Part shown: positions 17,403 through 25,519 of the stretch, one piece after another | Position numbering within the stretch: position 1 is the first letter of the stretch | How the letters are laid out: each line of letters begins with the position of its first letter | Assembly: GCA_026983955.1 (NCBI GenBank) | Contig: JALSTB010000092.1 | Coordinates: 1 to 53,781, forward strand | DNA from: Melioribacteraceae bacterium | GTDB lineage: Bacteria; Bacteroidota; Ignavibacteria; Ignavibacteriales; Melioribacteraceae | DNA: 53,781 nucleotides | Direction: 5' to 3' | Program-made: the position numbers and the translations under genes | Notes under the pieces: generated by a model | Databases searched by the model: none | What the model saw: the letters and a program-made list of their open reading frames with translations, nothing else | Told to the model about the DNA's origin: nothing

Positions 17403-17737
17403 TTTTAAATATAGTGGGAAATATACTTGTAACGGTTGGAACGGTATTTTTATTTTTGGGAGCATTGGGTATTTTCCGCATGCCCGATGTCTATTCCCGT
17501 TTGCAAGCCGGTACTAAAGCAACTACGCTTGGAGCTTTAAGTACTGTTATCGGAGTTGGTTTTCTTCAACCGGAATGGATTTGGAAAACTTTACTGATTG
17601 CAATCTTCATTGCAATTTCCAACCCTATCAGCTCACATGCTCTTGCACGCGGAAGTTATAAAACCGGATTAAAGCCATATATGAAAAAAGAAGGATTGGA
17701 CAGTTACGCGGAAGTGGAGAAGGAGGAAGTTAAGTAA
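17399..17737 (+). CDS. mrpG: MrpG/MnhG-like subunit
   Basis: The product has 112 residues with three membrane helices and the motif GIFRMPDVYSRLQAGTKATTLG (about residues 24-45), diagnostic of MrpG. The C-terminal tail is charged and cytoplasmic. With MrpE and MrpF it makes the first part of the Mrp module. A GGAGG site near its 3' end serves the next gene. Confidence 0.94.
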   Translation: MILNIVGNILVTVGTVFLFLGALGIFRMPDVYSRLQAGTKATTLGALSTVIGVGFLQPEWIWKTLLIAIFIAISNPISSHALARGSYKTGLKPYMKKEGLDSYAEVEKEEVK

Positions 17738-17985
17738 TGAATTGGTTAACAATTGTTGTCGTTATTCTTTCTATAGTATTAATAATCGCTGCCGTCTTTG
17801 CAGTTTATCAGAAAGATTTACTCCTTGCGGTAATTGGAACTTCTGCTGTATCGGTCGTATTATCCGTTTTGTTCTACATATTGCAAGCGCCCGATGTAGC
17901 CTTGACCGAAGCGGCAATAGGAGTGGCTCTTACTACAATTATTTTTGTTATTACAATTAAAAAAACCAAAAGGTTTGAAGAATGA
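17737..17985 (+). CDS. MbhD-like (DUF4040) membrane subunit
   Basis: The product has 82 residues and three hydrophobic helices. LQAPDVALTEAAIGVAL (about residues 48-64) is the motif shared by DUF4040/MbhD proteins and the C-terminal part of MrpA. In Mbh and Mbs complexes MbhD/MbsD is a separate small subunit, as here; in true Mrp antiporters it is fused to MrpA. This separation supports a respiratory complex and not a stand-alone antiporter. Confidence 0.9.
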   Translation: MNWLTIVVVILSIVLIIAAVFAVYQKDLLLAVIGTSAVSVVLSVLFYILQAPDVALTEAAIGVALTTIIFVITIKKTKRFEE

Positions 17986-18662
17986 GAAAAGTAATTGCAA
18001 TATTACTTTTGTTTATAATCGGTTATTATTCTCTCGATGTTTTATTGAAAATTCCGTTTGGTGAGAGCGCCGGAGGTGTTGGGAAACATTACCTTGAATC
18101 AACTATAAAAGAAACCGGTGCCGTAAACTCCGTAACCGCTATAGTCGTAAGTTACAGAGGTTTCGATACATTGGGAGAAGTTACCGTTTTGTTTTTAGCC
18201 GCTACGGGTTTGGGTGCAATCCTTTACGATAAAAAAGCAAAGAAAAGAGCTTTGCAAAATGCCAGCGTAATTGTTAAAACATCTTCCAAAATAATTTACC
18301 CGTTAATCGCTTTGCTTGGCGCTTATGTTTTTGTCCACGGGCACTTAACTCCCGGCGGAGGATTTCAAGGGGGAGCAATAATTGCAACCGGTGTTCTCTT
18401 GATGTTTATTTCGTACAGGTCTTTCGAGACCAACCATAAAGCATTGAGTATTATTGAATCGTTAGCCGGAATGACGTTTGTAACCATTGGTTTCGCCGGT
18501 TTAATTTACGGAACTTCATTCCTGCAAAACATTTTACCATTCGGTATTCCTGGCGAGTTGTTTAGCGCCGGTATTATACCGTTAATCTATATTGCGGTCG
18601 GTTTCAAAGTAGGTGCGGAATTAACCGCTTTATTAGACAATTTGTTAAAGACGATAAAATGA
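17982..18662 (+). CDS. MbhE-MbhF/MrpB-like membrane subunit
   Basis: The product has 226 residues. The first part (about 1-75) resembles MbhE, with SYRGFDTLGEVTVLFLAATG. The rest (about 90-220) is the MrpB/MnhB domain, with HGHLTPGGGFQGGAIIATG and a final IYIAVGFKVGAELTALL. In some archaeal complexes these are separate genes; here they are one. It belongs to the ion-translocating Mrp part of the complex. Confidence 0.9.
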   Translation: MRKVIAILLLFIIGYYSLDVLLKIPFGESAGGVGKHYLESTIKETGAVNSVTAIVVSYRGFDTLGEVTVLFLAATGLGAILYDKKAKKRALQNASVIVKTSSKIIYPLIALLGAYVFVHGHLTPGGGFQGGAIIATGVLLMFISYRSFETNHKALSIIESLAGMTFVTIGFAGLIYGTSFLQNILPFGIPGELFSAGIIPLIYIAVGFKVGAELTALLDNLLKTIK

Positions 18663-19000
18663 TTTATTACGCAACTTCAATATTGTTGATATTAATCGGG
18701 ATGTATGCAGTTCTCGTAAAGAAAAATTTAATCAAAATTGTAATAGGTCTTTCAATAGTTGATAACGGAATTCATCTGTTACTCATCGCAATCGGTTATG
18801 TAAAAGACGGAACGGCGCCTATATTTTCAAAACCCGGTTTACAAGCAAGCCAAATGGTCGATCCGGTGCCCCAAGCGTTGGTTTTAACGGCTATTGTTAT
18901 CGGCTTGGCCGTAACGGCTGTTGCTTTATCGTTAATAATCAGACTTTACGATCATCATAAAACTTTAAATATAAATAAAATCAGAAAATTGAAATGGTAA
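18659..19000 (+). CDS. mrpC: MrpC/NuoK-like subunit
   Basis: The product has 113 residues and three membrane helices. The segment KIVIGLSIVDNGIHLLLIAIGY and DPVPQALVLTAIVIGLAVTA match MrpC/MnhC and NuoK. NuoK-type subunits carry conserved acidic residues on the proton path between pump subunits and the Q-module-like arm. It overlaps the previous gene by four bases. Confidence 0.93.
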   Translation: MIYYATSILLILIGMYAVLVKKNLIKIVIGLSIVDNGIHLLLIAIGYVKDGTAPIFSKPGLQASQMVDPVPQALVLTAIVIGLAVTAVALSLIIRLYDHHKTLNINKIRKLKW

Positions 19001-19013
19001 TCCCGGATTGAAT

Positions 19014-20468
19014 ATGAGTCCCGTACATTTTATAGCGATACCTTTGTTTGCAGCATTTTTAATTCCTTTGGCCGGGAAAGTTTCGAAGGAATTGGTTAAA
19101 ATCATTCCGGGGCTTGTATTGTTATATCTTTCATTTGTTTCGGTTACGTTATTCCCAATCGGCACGCATCATCCGGTTGTTGAAATAATCGCCGGATTTA
19201 AACCTCCGTTCGGAATTACATTATATTACGGCGCAATTGCAGCTTTTCTCACCACGCTTATTACATTAATCGGCTTTGTAATTTGGTTATACAGTTATAA
19301 ATTCATTATCAGAGAACCGATTGAAAAGTATTACATGCTCTTTATGATGCTGATTACCGGTTCGACCGGGATTGTTCTGACAGGCGATATTTTTAATTTG
19401 TTTGTCTTTTTCGAAATTACATCGATTGCCGCTTATTCATTAACGGCTTTTCTGAGAGACAGAGACGGAGCCGAAGCGGCATTCAAATACTTGTTAATCG
19501 GTTCGTTCGCTTCAACATTTTTCTTGCTTGCAATTGCAATAATTTATGCAAATGTACACACACTTAACTTAGCCGATATTGCGGTTAAAATTCAAGATGT
19601 TCCGGTTACAACCAGGCTTTTCGTGCTTATTTTATTCTTAATCGGATTGGGAATTGAATCGGAGATGTTCCCGCTAAACGGTTGGGCGCCCGATGCATAT
19701 TCGCAAGCTCCGTCGCCGGTTGGAGCAGTGTTCGGCGGAATTGTTGTGAAAGCAGCGGTTTATTCATTAATGCGAATAATATTTTTAATGTTTAATTCCC
19801 ACGACGTTTTGCATTTTCTCTTGGTAATGGGAATTATTACCATGCTCATTGCCGAAATGTCCGCTATGAAACAACAGCAGATAAAAAGAATGCTTGCATT
19901 TTCAAGTATCGGTCAAATGGGTTTGGTTATTATCGCATTTGGTATCGGTACTGAACCGAGCGTTAGAGCTGCTATGTTTCAAATGTTTAATCATGCTTTA
20001 ATTAAATCTTTATTATTCTTCTCTGCCGGTTATCTTGTATTCCATTCCGGTTCAAAAAAAATTTCGGCTTTAGACGGATTGGGGCACGATAAACCGATTA
20101 CAAGTTTTTTCTTTGCTTTCGGAGCGTTGGCAATAATCGGTTTGCCGCCGTTTTCCGGATTTTGGAGCAAATTATATATTTTACTTTCCATCGCCGATGC
20201 CGGTTTGATGGTGCCAGTTGTACTTATTCTGATAAGCTCAATAATTGAAGCCGTCTATTATCTAAGGGTTGTAAGCAGATTATACTTCTATAAGGAAGAA
20301 GCCACAGATGTAAGGCGTACCCCCGTTTCGGGTTTAATTGCAATGGGTATACTTACGGTTGTTATTTTACTTGTTGGTTTTTATCCGAATCTTATCCTTA
20401 ATTGGATGACTCCGGCAGCTGCCGATTTATTAAATAAAGCGTCATACATAAAGTTCGGTTTGTTTTAG
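19014..20468 (+). CDS. mrpD: First antiporter-like proton pump subunit (MrpD/MbhH/NuoN family)
   Basis: The product has 484 residues from ATG 19014; a TTG six bases earlier is the alternative start. About 14 membrane helices are predicted. Typical motifs include FVFFEITSIAAYSLTAF with the key Glu, KYLLIGSFASTFFLLAIA, the broken-helix lysine region FPLNGWAPDAYSQAPSPVGAVFGG, and KRMLAFSSIGQMG. It is one of two pump subunits in the operon; both belong to the family that carries protons or sodium across the membrane in complex I, Mrp and Mbh/Mbs complexes. Confidence 0.94.
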   Translation: MSPVHFIAIPLFAAFLIPLAGKVSKELVKIIPGLVLLYLSFVSVTLFPIGTHHPVVEIIAGFKPPFGITLYYGAIAAFLTTLITLIGFVIWLYSYKFIIREPIEKYYMLFMMLITGSTGIVLTGDIFNLFVFFEITSIAAYSLTAFLRDRDGAEAAFKYLLIGSFASTFFLLAIAIIYANVHTLNLADIAVKIQDVPVTTRLFVLILFLIGLGIESEMFPLNGWAPDAYSQAPSPVGAVFGGIVVKAAVYSLMRIIFLMFNSHDVLHFLLVMGIITMLIAEMSAMKQQQIKRMLAFSSIGQMGLVIIAFGIGTEPSVRAAMFQMFNHALIKSLLFFSAGYLVFHSGSKKISALDGLGHDKPITSFFFAFGALAIIGLPPFSGFWSKLYILLSIADAGLMVPVVLILISSIIEAVYYLRVVSRLYFYKEEATDVRRTPVSGLIAMGILTVVILLVGFYPNLILNWMTPAAADLLNKASYIKFGLF

Positions 20469-20487
20469 ATTAAAAATTTTATATACT

Positions 20488-22338
20488 ATGAATTCCATTG
20501 CATACATACTGTTAATAACATTTGCCGGTGCCGGTATAACTTTTATTGTTCACCATTTGATTAAACCGCTTAGGGATATTATTGCAATTACCGTTGCAGC
20601 ATCCGGTTTGTATTTCGTAATACAAAGTCTAACGGAAAAAACCAAAATAGTTTTCGGAATTGCGGACTTTAACATAATTTGGGGCAATACACCTTACAGT
20701 AACCTGTTCGCTGTTTTAATTGCCGTACTTGGCTTTTTGACCATTTTATATGCACGGGATTTTATGGCCGAAAAAGAGCGGCTGGGTTACTTTTACATGA
20801 ATTTGCTTTTTGTAATTGGGGGTATGTACGGAATTGTTTACAGTCAAGACTTAATTTCACTTTTCTTTTTCTGGGAAGTAATGACTTGGTCATCTTTCCT
20901 TTTGGTAATTTATTGTTGTAAAGAAGCTCAACCCATCGGCTTAAAATACTTTGTGTTCAGTGCTATCGGGGCATACTCGTTATTAATTGCTATTGTAATG
21001 ATTTATGCGCAGACGGGGAATTTGGAGCTTTCAAACATACTTCAAAATTTTGGTAACATATCAGAGGTTAACCAAATCGTTATAGCAGTATTGTTATTAA
21101 CCGGATTTGGAGTTAAGAGCGCAATTATGCCGTTACACGTTTGGGCTCCCGATTCTTATTCCATTTCCCCTTCGCCTTTCACCGCACTTTTTTCCGGAGC
21201 GCTTTCAAAAATGGGTATATTCGGAATAGGAATGGTTTTATTCAAATTTGCTTCCCACTCGGGATATTTTTCATATGTAAAGATAATTTTGGCATGGTTA
21301 GGCGGAATTACCGCATTACTTGCTACATTTTATGCGATCTTTCAAACCGATGCCAAAAAGCTGCTGGCTTACTCATCAATCGGACAGTTAGGCTATATTA
21401 TAATCGGGTTGGCCGTTGGCACACCGTTAAGTATTGCTGCGGCTTTATTTTTGGTAATTTTGCACGGAGCATTTAAGGCTATGCTCTTTATGTCGGTTGG
21501 CGCAGTTTATTTTAGAACTGGTACCACCGATATGAACTCGGTTACAGGCTTAATAAGAAAAATGCCGTTAAGTTTCGTAACTATGTTATTCGGAATAATT
21601 ACCGTCTCGGGTGTTCCCCCTTTGGGAGGCTTTGCGGCTAAATGGATGCTTTATGAATCCTTAATTCAATCAAAACATTATTTTCTGGTAATTGTGGTAT
21701 TTGCCGCGAGTACCGCCGCATTTCTTTACTTATATAAATTAATTTTTTCTTTGTTCCTCGGACAAGAAGAAGTGGAATGGTCGCACGTGAAAGAAGTACC
21801 TTTATTAATGTTAATCCCGATGTTGATTCTATCGGCATTCGTTCTTGTTGCCGGTATTTTCCCGGGCTTGGTACTCGACCCAATTTCCCATGCAATGCAA
21901 TATTTGGGTAATTACGGTTTCAAATATGAAACTTCGGTGCTGTTCAATGAATGGGGAAATAAAATTAATATGCAAACGGTCATTAATGTTATCGGTGCGG
22001 TATTCCTGATAGCCGGTCTGTTTGTTACATTCAAGGGTTTGAAAAAAACACGGTACGTTACTACGAAAGACATTCATACTTCGGGTGAAATTCCCGAAGA
22101 GAATGAAAACTTAACTTATGCGGTCGATTTCTACAAACCTTTCGAAAGGGCTATTGCACCGGCACTTAAAGCGAGCATAGATAAAATCTATACTGCAATA
22201 GGAAACAACCTTGAACAGGCATTTGATTTTTTGAGATATGTTTATACAGGAAACGGTCAAACTTACGCTATGTATGTTGTTCTGTTTCTTTCATTACTGA
22301 TTCTATTTGCCGAACTAATTTTCGGGATCAAATTATAA
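20488..22338 (+). CDS. Second antiporter-like pump subunit (NuoL/MbsH'-like)
   Basis: The product has 616 residues, close to NuoL length. Core motifs include LFFFWEVMTWSSFLLVIYC, MPLHVWAPDSYSISPSPFTALFSG, KKLLAYSSIGQLGYI and a proton-path HGAFKAMLF segment. After the core, a hydrophilic stretch (about 515-575) and an amphipathic helix lead to a last membrane helix (about 593-614), resembling the lateral-helix arrangement of NuoL-type subunits. Two adjacent pump genes (H and H') are the arrangement reported for MBS, whereas Mbh hydrogenase has one. Confidence 0.9.
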   Translation: MNSIAYILLITFAGAGITFIVHHLIKPLRDIIAITVAASGLYFVIQSLTEKTKIVFGIADFNIIWGNTPYSNLFAVLIAVLGFLTILYARDFMAEKERLGYFYMNLLFVIGGMYGIVYSQDLISLFFFWEVMTWSSFLLVIYCCKEAQPIGLKYFVFSAIGAYSLLIAIVMIYAQTGNLELSNILQNFGNISEVNQIVIAVLLLTGFGVKSAIMPLHVWAPDSYSISPSPFTALFSGALSKMGIFGIGMVLFKFASHSGYFSYVKIILAWLGGITALLATFYAIFQTDAKKLLAYSSIGQLGYIIIGLAVGTPLSIAAALFLVILHGAFKAMLFMSVGAVYFRTGTTDMNSVTGLIRKMPLSFVTMLFGIITVSGVPPLGGFAAKWMLYESLIQSKHYFLVIVVFAASTAAFLYLYKLIFSLFLGQEEVEWSHVKEVPLLMLIPMLILSAFVLVAGIFPGLVLDPISHAMQYLGNYGFKYETSVLFNEWGNKINMQTVINVIGAVFLIAGLFVTFKGLKKTRYVTTKDIHTSGEIPEENENLTYAVDFYKPFERAIAPALKASIDKIYTAIGNNLEQAFDFLRYVYTGNGQTYAMYVVLFLSLLILFAELIFGIKL

Positions 22339-22353
22339 ATTGACGGTAAAGCT

Positions 22354-23262
22354 ATGGAAATAAATTGGTCAGCGGTTTTGGGAATTGTTTTTACTCCGGT
22401 CATTGCTTTTCTTGTAGGAGTAACCTACGGTGGATTGACCCGTAGAATTACAGCAAGAATTCAAAACCGTTTCGGTCCCCCGTTTTATCAAAATATTTTA
22501 GACATAATCAAACTATACAGCAAAGAATCGAATATAAATCACGGTGTGATGCAGCATTTGGGTCCGGTTTTTGCAATTACCGCATCCGTTACCACATTGT
22601 TTTTTATTCCGGTTATCAAAGATTCACCGGTATTTACCAATTTCAGTTTCAACGGCGATTTGATATTTCTTTTATACATAATGGTTTTCGGTTCGTTGGG
22701 AATGGCACTGGGCGCCGGGCAAACGGGAAACCCCAATTCGGCAATCGGTGTTTCCAGAGGTTTAAGTCAATTGGTCGGATACGAAGTGCCGTTTGTCATG
22801 GCTTTGGTTGCAATCATGGTTCAATTCCAAACCACATCGCTGAATGATTTGCTTGCCGTCCAAGATCATTTCACAAAGTGGATTATTTTTCAATCCCCGT
22901 TTGCTTTTCTGGCTGCAATTCTTGCATTCCTCGGAATGATGGGCTATGCTCCCTTCGACGTGGTTATTGCACCGGCGGAAATTGCATCCGGACCGCCGTC
23001 CGAATTCGGTGGAAAATATCTTGGCTTGATGCTTACAAGCCGTTCAATATTTACGTTTGCCAAACTCGTTTTGTTCACCGATATATTCCTTGGCGGGGCA
23101 CATGATTTTATTACTTTGATAATTAAAACCTTTATTTTATATATGATTCCGGTTTTAACCGGGATAGTTTTCCCGCGATTCAGAACGGAACAATCGATTC
23201 GTTTTTTCTGGTCGTGGCCTTTGTTTTTCGGAATTTTGGCAATATTGGTCGTAGTATTTTAA
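22354..23262 (+). CDS. NuoH/MbhM-like membrane anchor subunit
   Basis: The product has 302 residues with about eight membrane helices. Motifs include GGLTRRITARIQNRFGPP (loop to the small subunit), GQTGNPNSAIGVSRGLSQLVGYEVPF, and FDVVIAPAEIASGPPSEFGG with the acidic residues of the NuoH/HycD family. It attaches the cytoplasmic electron-transfer arm to the Mrp-like membrane arm. It precedes the NuoB-, NuoC- and NuoD-like genes, the gene order of Mbh/Mbs complexes. Confidence 0.94.
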   Translation: MEINWSAVLGIVFTPVIAFLVGVTYGGLTRRITARIQNRFGPPFYQNILDIIKLYSKESNINHGVMQHLGPVFAITASVTTLFFIPVIKDSPVFTNFSFNGDLIFLLYIMVFGSLGMALGAGQTGNPNSAIGVSRGLSQLVGYEVPFVMALVAIMVQFQTTSLNDLLAVQDHFTKWIIFQSPFAFLAAILAFLGMMGYAPFDVVIAPAEIASGPPSEFGGKYLGLMLTSRSIFTFAKLVLFTDIFLGGAHDFITLIIKTFILYMIPVLTGIVFPRFRTEQSIRFFWSWPLFFGILAILVVVF

Positions 23263-23272
23263 TGAGGTAATA

Positions 23273-23818
23273 ATGTTTAACGATAAAGAAGCATCAAAAA
23301 TTGTAGATATAATTAAAAACTTCGCACGTAAACATTCCCTTTGGGTTGTTGCCTACGGAACCGGTTGCGGCGCAATAGAACTTCCTCCTACAATGACTTC
23401 GAGATATGATGCCGAAAGGTTCGGAATAAGGGGTTCGGCAACTCCGCGCCAAGCCGACGTTTTATTAATTACGGGGTATCTTTCGGTCAAAACCCTGAAA
23501 AGGGTTATCCGTACATACGAACAGATGCAAGAGCCCAAATATGTAATCGGTTTCGGTTCGTGTACAATTAACGGCGGAATGTATTGGGATTCCTACAATA
23601 CAATCAAAGCGTTGGATAGATATCTACCAGTTGATGTTTACATAAACGGTTGTATGCCCCGGCCCGAAGCGGTAATATCGGGCTTTATAAAATTGCAGCA
23701 ATTAATTTCCGAAGGTAAAGCCGACGGCGCTAAACGTTACCGGGAAAATTTGGAGTGGTACCGAGAAAACCAACGTAAAGTAATTAAAAACTGGCGTATG
23801 CCCGAATATAATTGGTGA
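23273..23818 (+). CDS. NuoB/MbsJ-like small subunit with only three cysteines
   Basis: The product has 181 residues of the NuoB family: TSRYDAERFG, SATPRQADVLLITG and FGSCTINGGMYWDSY, ending with INGCMPRPEAVISGF. The proximal iron-sulfur cluster is normally held by four cysteines. Only Cys32, Cys97 and Cys127 are present; the usual second Cys of the CC pair is Gly33, and no CxxC exists as in hydrogenases. A three-Cys, site-differentiated cluster is the feature proposed for the sulfur-reducing complex MBS. GAGGTAATA precedes the ATG. No other Cys occurs in the product. Confidence 0.9.
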   Translation: MFNDKEASKIVDIIKNFARKHSLWVVAYGTGCGAIELPPTMTSRYDAERFGIRGSATPRQADVLLITGYLSVKTLKRVIRTYEQMQEPKYVIGFGSCTINGGMYWDSYNTIKALDRYLPVDVYINGCMPRPEAVISGFIKLQQLISEGKADGAKRYRENLEWYRENQRKVIKNWRMPEYNW

Positions 23819-23823
23819 TAAAT

Positions 23824-24411
23824 ATGAATAAAAATTTATATAACGAAAATCAAACAATTGAAGAGATAAAAAACACTTTCCATACTGCGGAAATTAAACT
23901 GCAAAGGGAAAGCAGGATTATAGTTAAACTGCGAAGCGACCTCATTCCCCCGTTTTTAAGTTACGCAAAAAACTATCTTGCGTTTAATCACTTGGCACAT
24001 TTCTCTTGCGTCGACTGGATTGAAGATAACGAATTCGAATTGGTTTACCTGCTCTACTCTTACGAAAAAAATATTGTAGTCATTGCCAAAACCAGAATTA
24101 GCAGGGACAAAGCCGAATTTGTTACAATTAAACATTTGTGGCGCCAAGCGGAAACCTACGAACGTGAGATACATGAAATGTTCGGAATAAACTTTACCGG
24201 CAATGACAGACTGAACGAATTTATTCTTGAAGATTGGGATGACATCCCGCCGATGAGAAGGGACTTTAACACTATTCAATTTGCCAAAGATAATTTTTAT
24301 ACAAGACCCGGCAGGGAAGATGCTCAAGACGTGCGCGAAACAATTACGAAAAAAAGCGGAGAGAAGATTCCGGATTTTGCAAAAGAATTTTCCGTTAGGA
24401 ATCTAAAATGA
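23824..24411 (+). CDS. NuoC-like (30 kDa) subunit
   Basis: The product has 195 residues from ATG 23824; in-frame TTG (23812) and GTG (23815) upstream are alternatives that overlap the previous gene. It has the NuoC core: FNHLAHFSCVDWIEDNEFELVYLLY and the signature WRQAETYEREIHEMFGINFTG, with a C-terminal LNEFILEDWDDIPPMRRDF. It bridges the NuoB- and NuoD-like subunits of the cytoplasmic arm. The stop overlaps the next ATG (ATGA). Confidence 0.93.
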   Translation: MNKNLYNENQTIEEIKNTFHTAEIKLQRESRIIVKLRSDLIPPFLSYAKNYLAFNHLAHFSCVDWIEDNEFELVYLLYSYEKNIVVIAKTRISRDKAEFVTIKHLWRQAETYEREIHEMFGINFTGNDRLNEFILEDWDDIPPMRRDFNTIQFAKDNFYTRPGREDAQDVRETITKKSGEKIPDFAKEFSVRNLK

Positions 24412-25511
24412 GAGAAAAAGAAACAACATTATATTTCGGACCGCAGCACCCCGGTATAACCGGTAACATGATGGTAAAACTTAAAGTTGCGGGAGATACA
24501 ATAGTAAAAGCGGAAACACACGTAGGCTATTTGCACAGGGCTTTTGAAAAGTTGATGGAACAAAGAACCTGGATGCAGTCATTCCCGATTGTATGCAGAA
24601 TTTGCGTTCCCGAACCTGATCCGAATGAAGAAAACCTTGCAAGAGCCGTGGAAGAAATCGAAGGAAGGGAAGTTCCGGAAAGAGCCAAATACATCCGCGT
24701 CATGGTTCTGGAACTTTCACGACTTGCAGCATATTTCCTTTGGATGGGAGGACAAGCCGGTACGGCAGGTCTATACACTGTTCCACAATGGAGTGTTGGC
24801 GATCGCGATTACATTCTCGATTTGTTTGAAGAACTTACCGGCGGCAGAATTTATCACATGTATATTTGGGCTGGAGGCGTACGGCGCGATTTGCCCGGGG
24901 GATTCCCCGATAAAGTGTTACGGACAATGGATTACATCGAAAGCAGATTGCCGGAATACGATAAATTGATGTTCGAAAACGCAATATTCCAAAAAAGAGC
25001 AAAAGGCATTGGCGTAATTGATAAAGATAAAGCAATGGAATGGGGAGTGGTTGGTCCGCCTCTACGCGGTTGCGGTATTCAACACGATGTTCGCAAAGAC
25101 GAGCCCTACGAAGTTTACGATAAACTCGACTTTGTTGTACCAACATACGAAGGCGGTGACATTTGGGCAAGGGCAATGGTGAGAAGAAAAGAAATGGAAC
25201 AATCGATTTCTATTATCAGACAAGTAATTGAAAAAATGCCCGGCGGTGAATACTACAACAAAGTTCCCAATCCGCTGAACTGGTACGTTCCCCCGGGTGA
25301 GACTTATGTTAAAACAGAATCGGCACGCGGTGAATTCGGCTATTACGTTGTAAGCGACGGTTCGCTGAAGCCACGCCGCATTCACGTTCGCGGTCCGGCT
25401 TACGTACATGGTGTTTCATTACTCGAAAACATTTTAGTCGGAGCCAACATTTCCGATGTTGCAATGATAATGAACAGTTTGGGTGTCTGTCCACCTGAAA
25501 TTGAAAGATAG
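24408..25511 (+). CDS. NuoD/MbsL-like large subunit lacking the full NiFe ligand set
   Basis: The product has 367 residues. The N-terminus has TLYFGPQHPGITGNM and HVGYLHRAFEKLME, and Cys63-x-x-Cys66 (VCRIC) matches the first CxxC of NiFe large subunits. The C-terminus ends SLGVCPPEIER, with a single Cys361 in place of the second (D)PCxxC. A complete NiFe centre is therefore unlikely. Compared with NuoD of complex I, the CxxC is extra. This intermediate ligand pattern fits Mbx/MBS-type complexes. Internal RGCGIQHDVRKDEPY corresponds to the conserved NuoD RG(S/T)G.xxDxR region. Confidence 0.92.
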   Translation: MREKETTLYFGPQHPGITGNMMVKLKVAGDTIVKAETHVGYLHRAFEKLMEQRTWMQSFPIVCRICVPEPDPNEENLARAVEEIEGREVPERAKYIRVMVLELSRLAAYFLWMGGQAGTAGLYTVPQWSVGDRDYILDLFEELTGGRIYHMYIWAGGVRRDLPGGFPDKVLRTMDYIESRLPEYDKLMFENAIFQKRAKGIGVIDKDKAMEWGVVGPPLRGCGIQHDVRKDEPYEVYDKLDFVVPTYEGGDIWARAMVRRKEMEQSISIIRQVIEKMPGGEYYNKVPNPLNWYVPPGETYVKTESARGEFGYYVVSDGSLKPRRIHVRGPAYVHGVSLLENILVGANISDVAMIMNSLGVCPPEIER

Positions 25512-25519
25512 GTATCACA

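Noticed and set aside
17154-20468. A stand-alone Mrp Na+/H+ antiporter operon
   Set aside because: The MbhD-like part is a separate small gene, not fused in a MrpA, and NuoH/B/C/D-like genes follow without a break.
22354-25511. A NiFe hydrogenase (Mbh/Ech type)
   Set aside because: The large subunit lacks the second CxxC and the small subunit lacks the CxxC of hydrogenases; three cysteines and two pump genes fit MBS/Mbx better.
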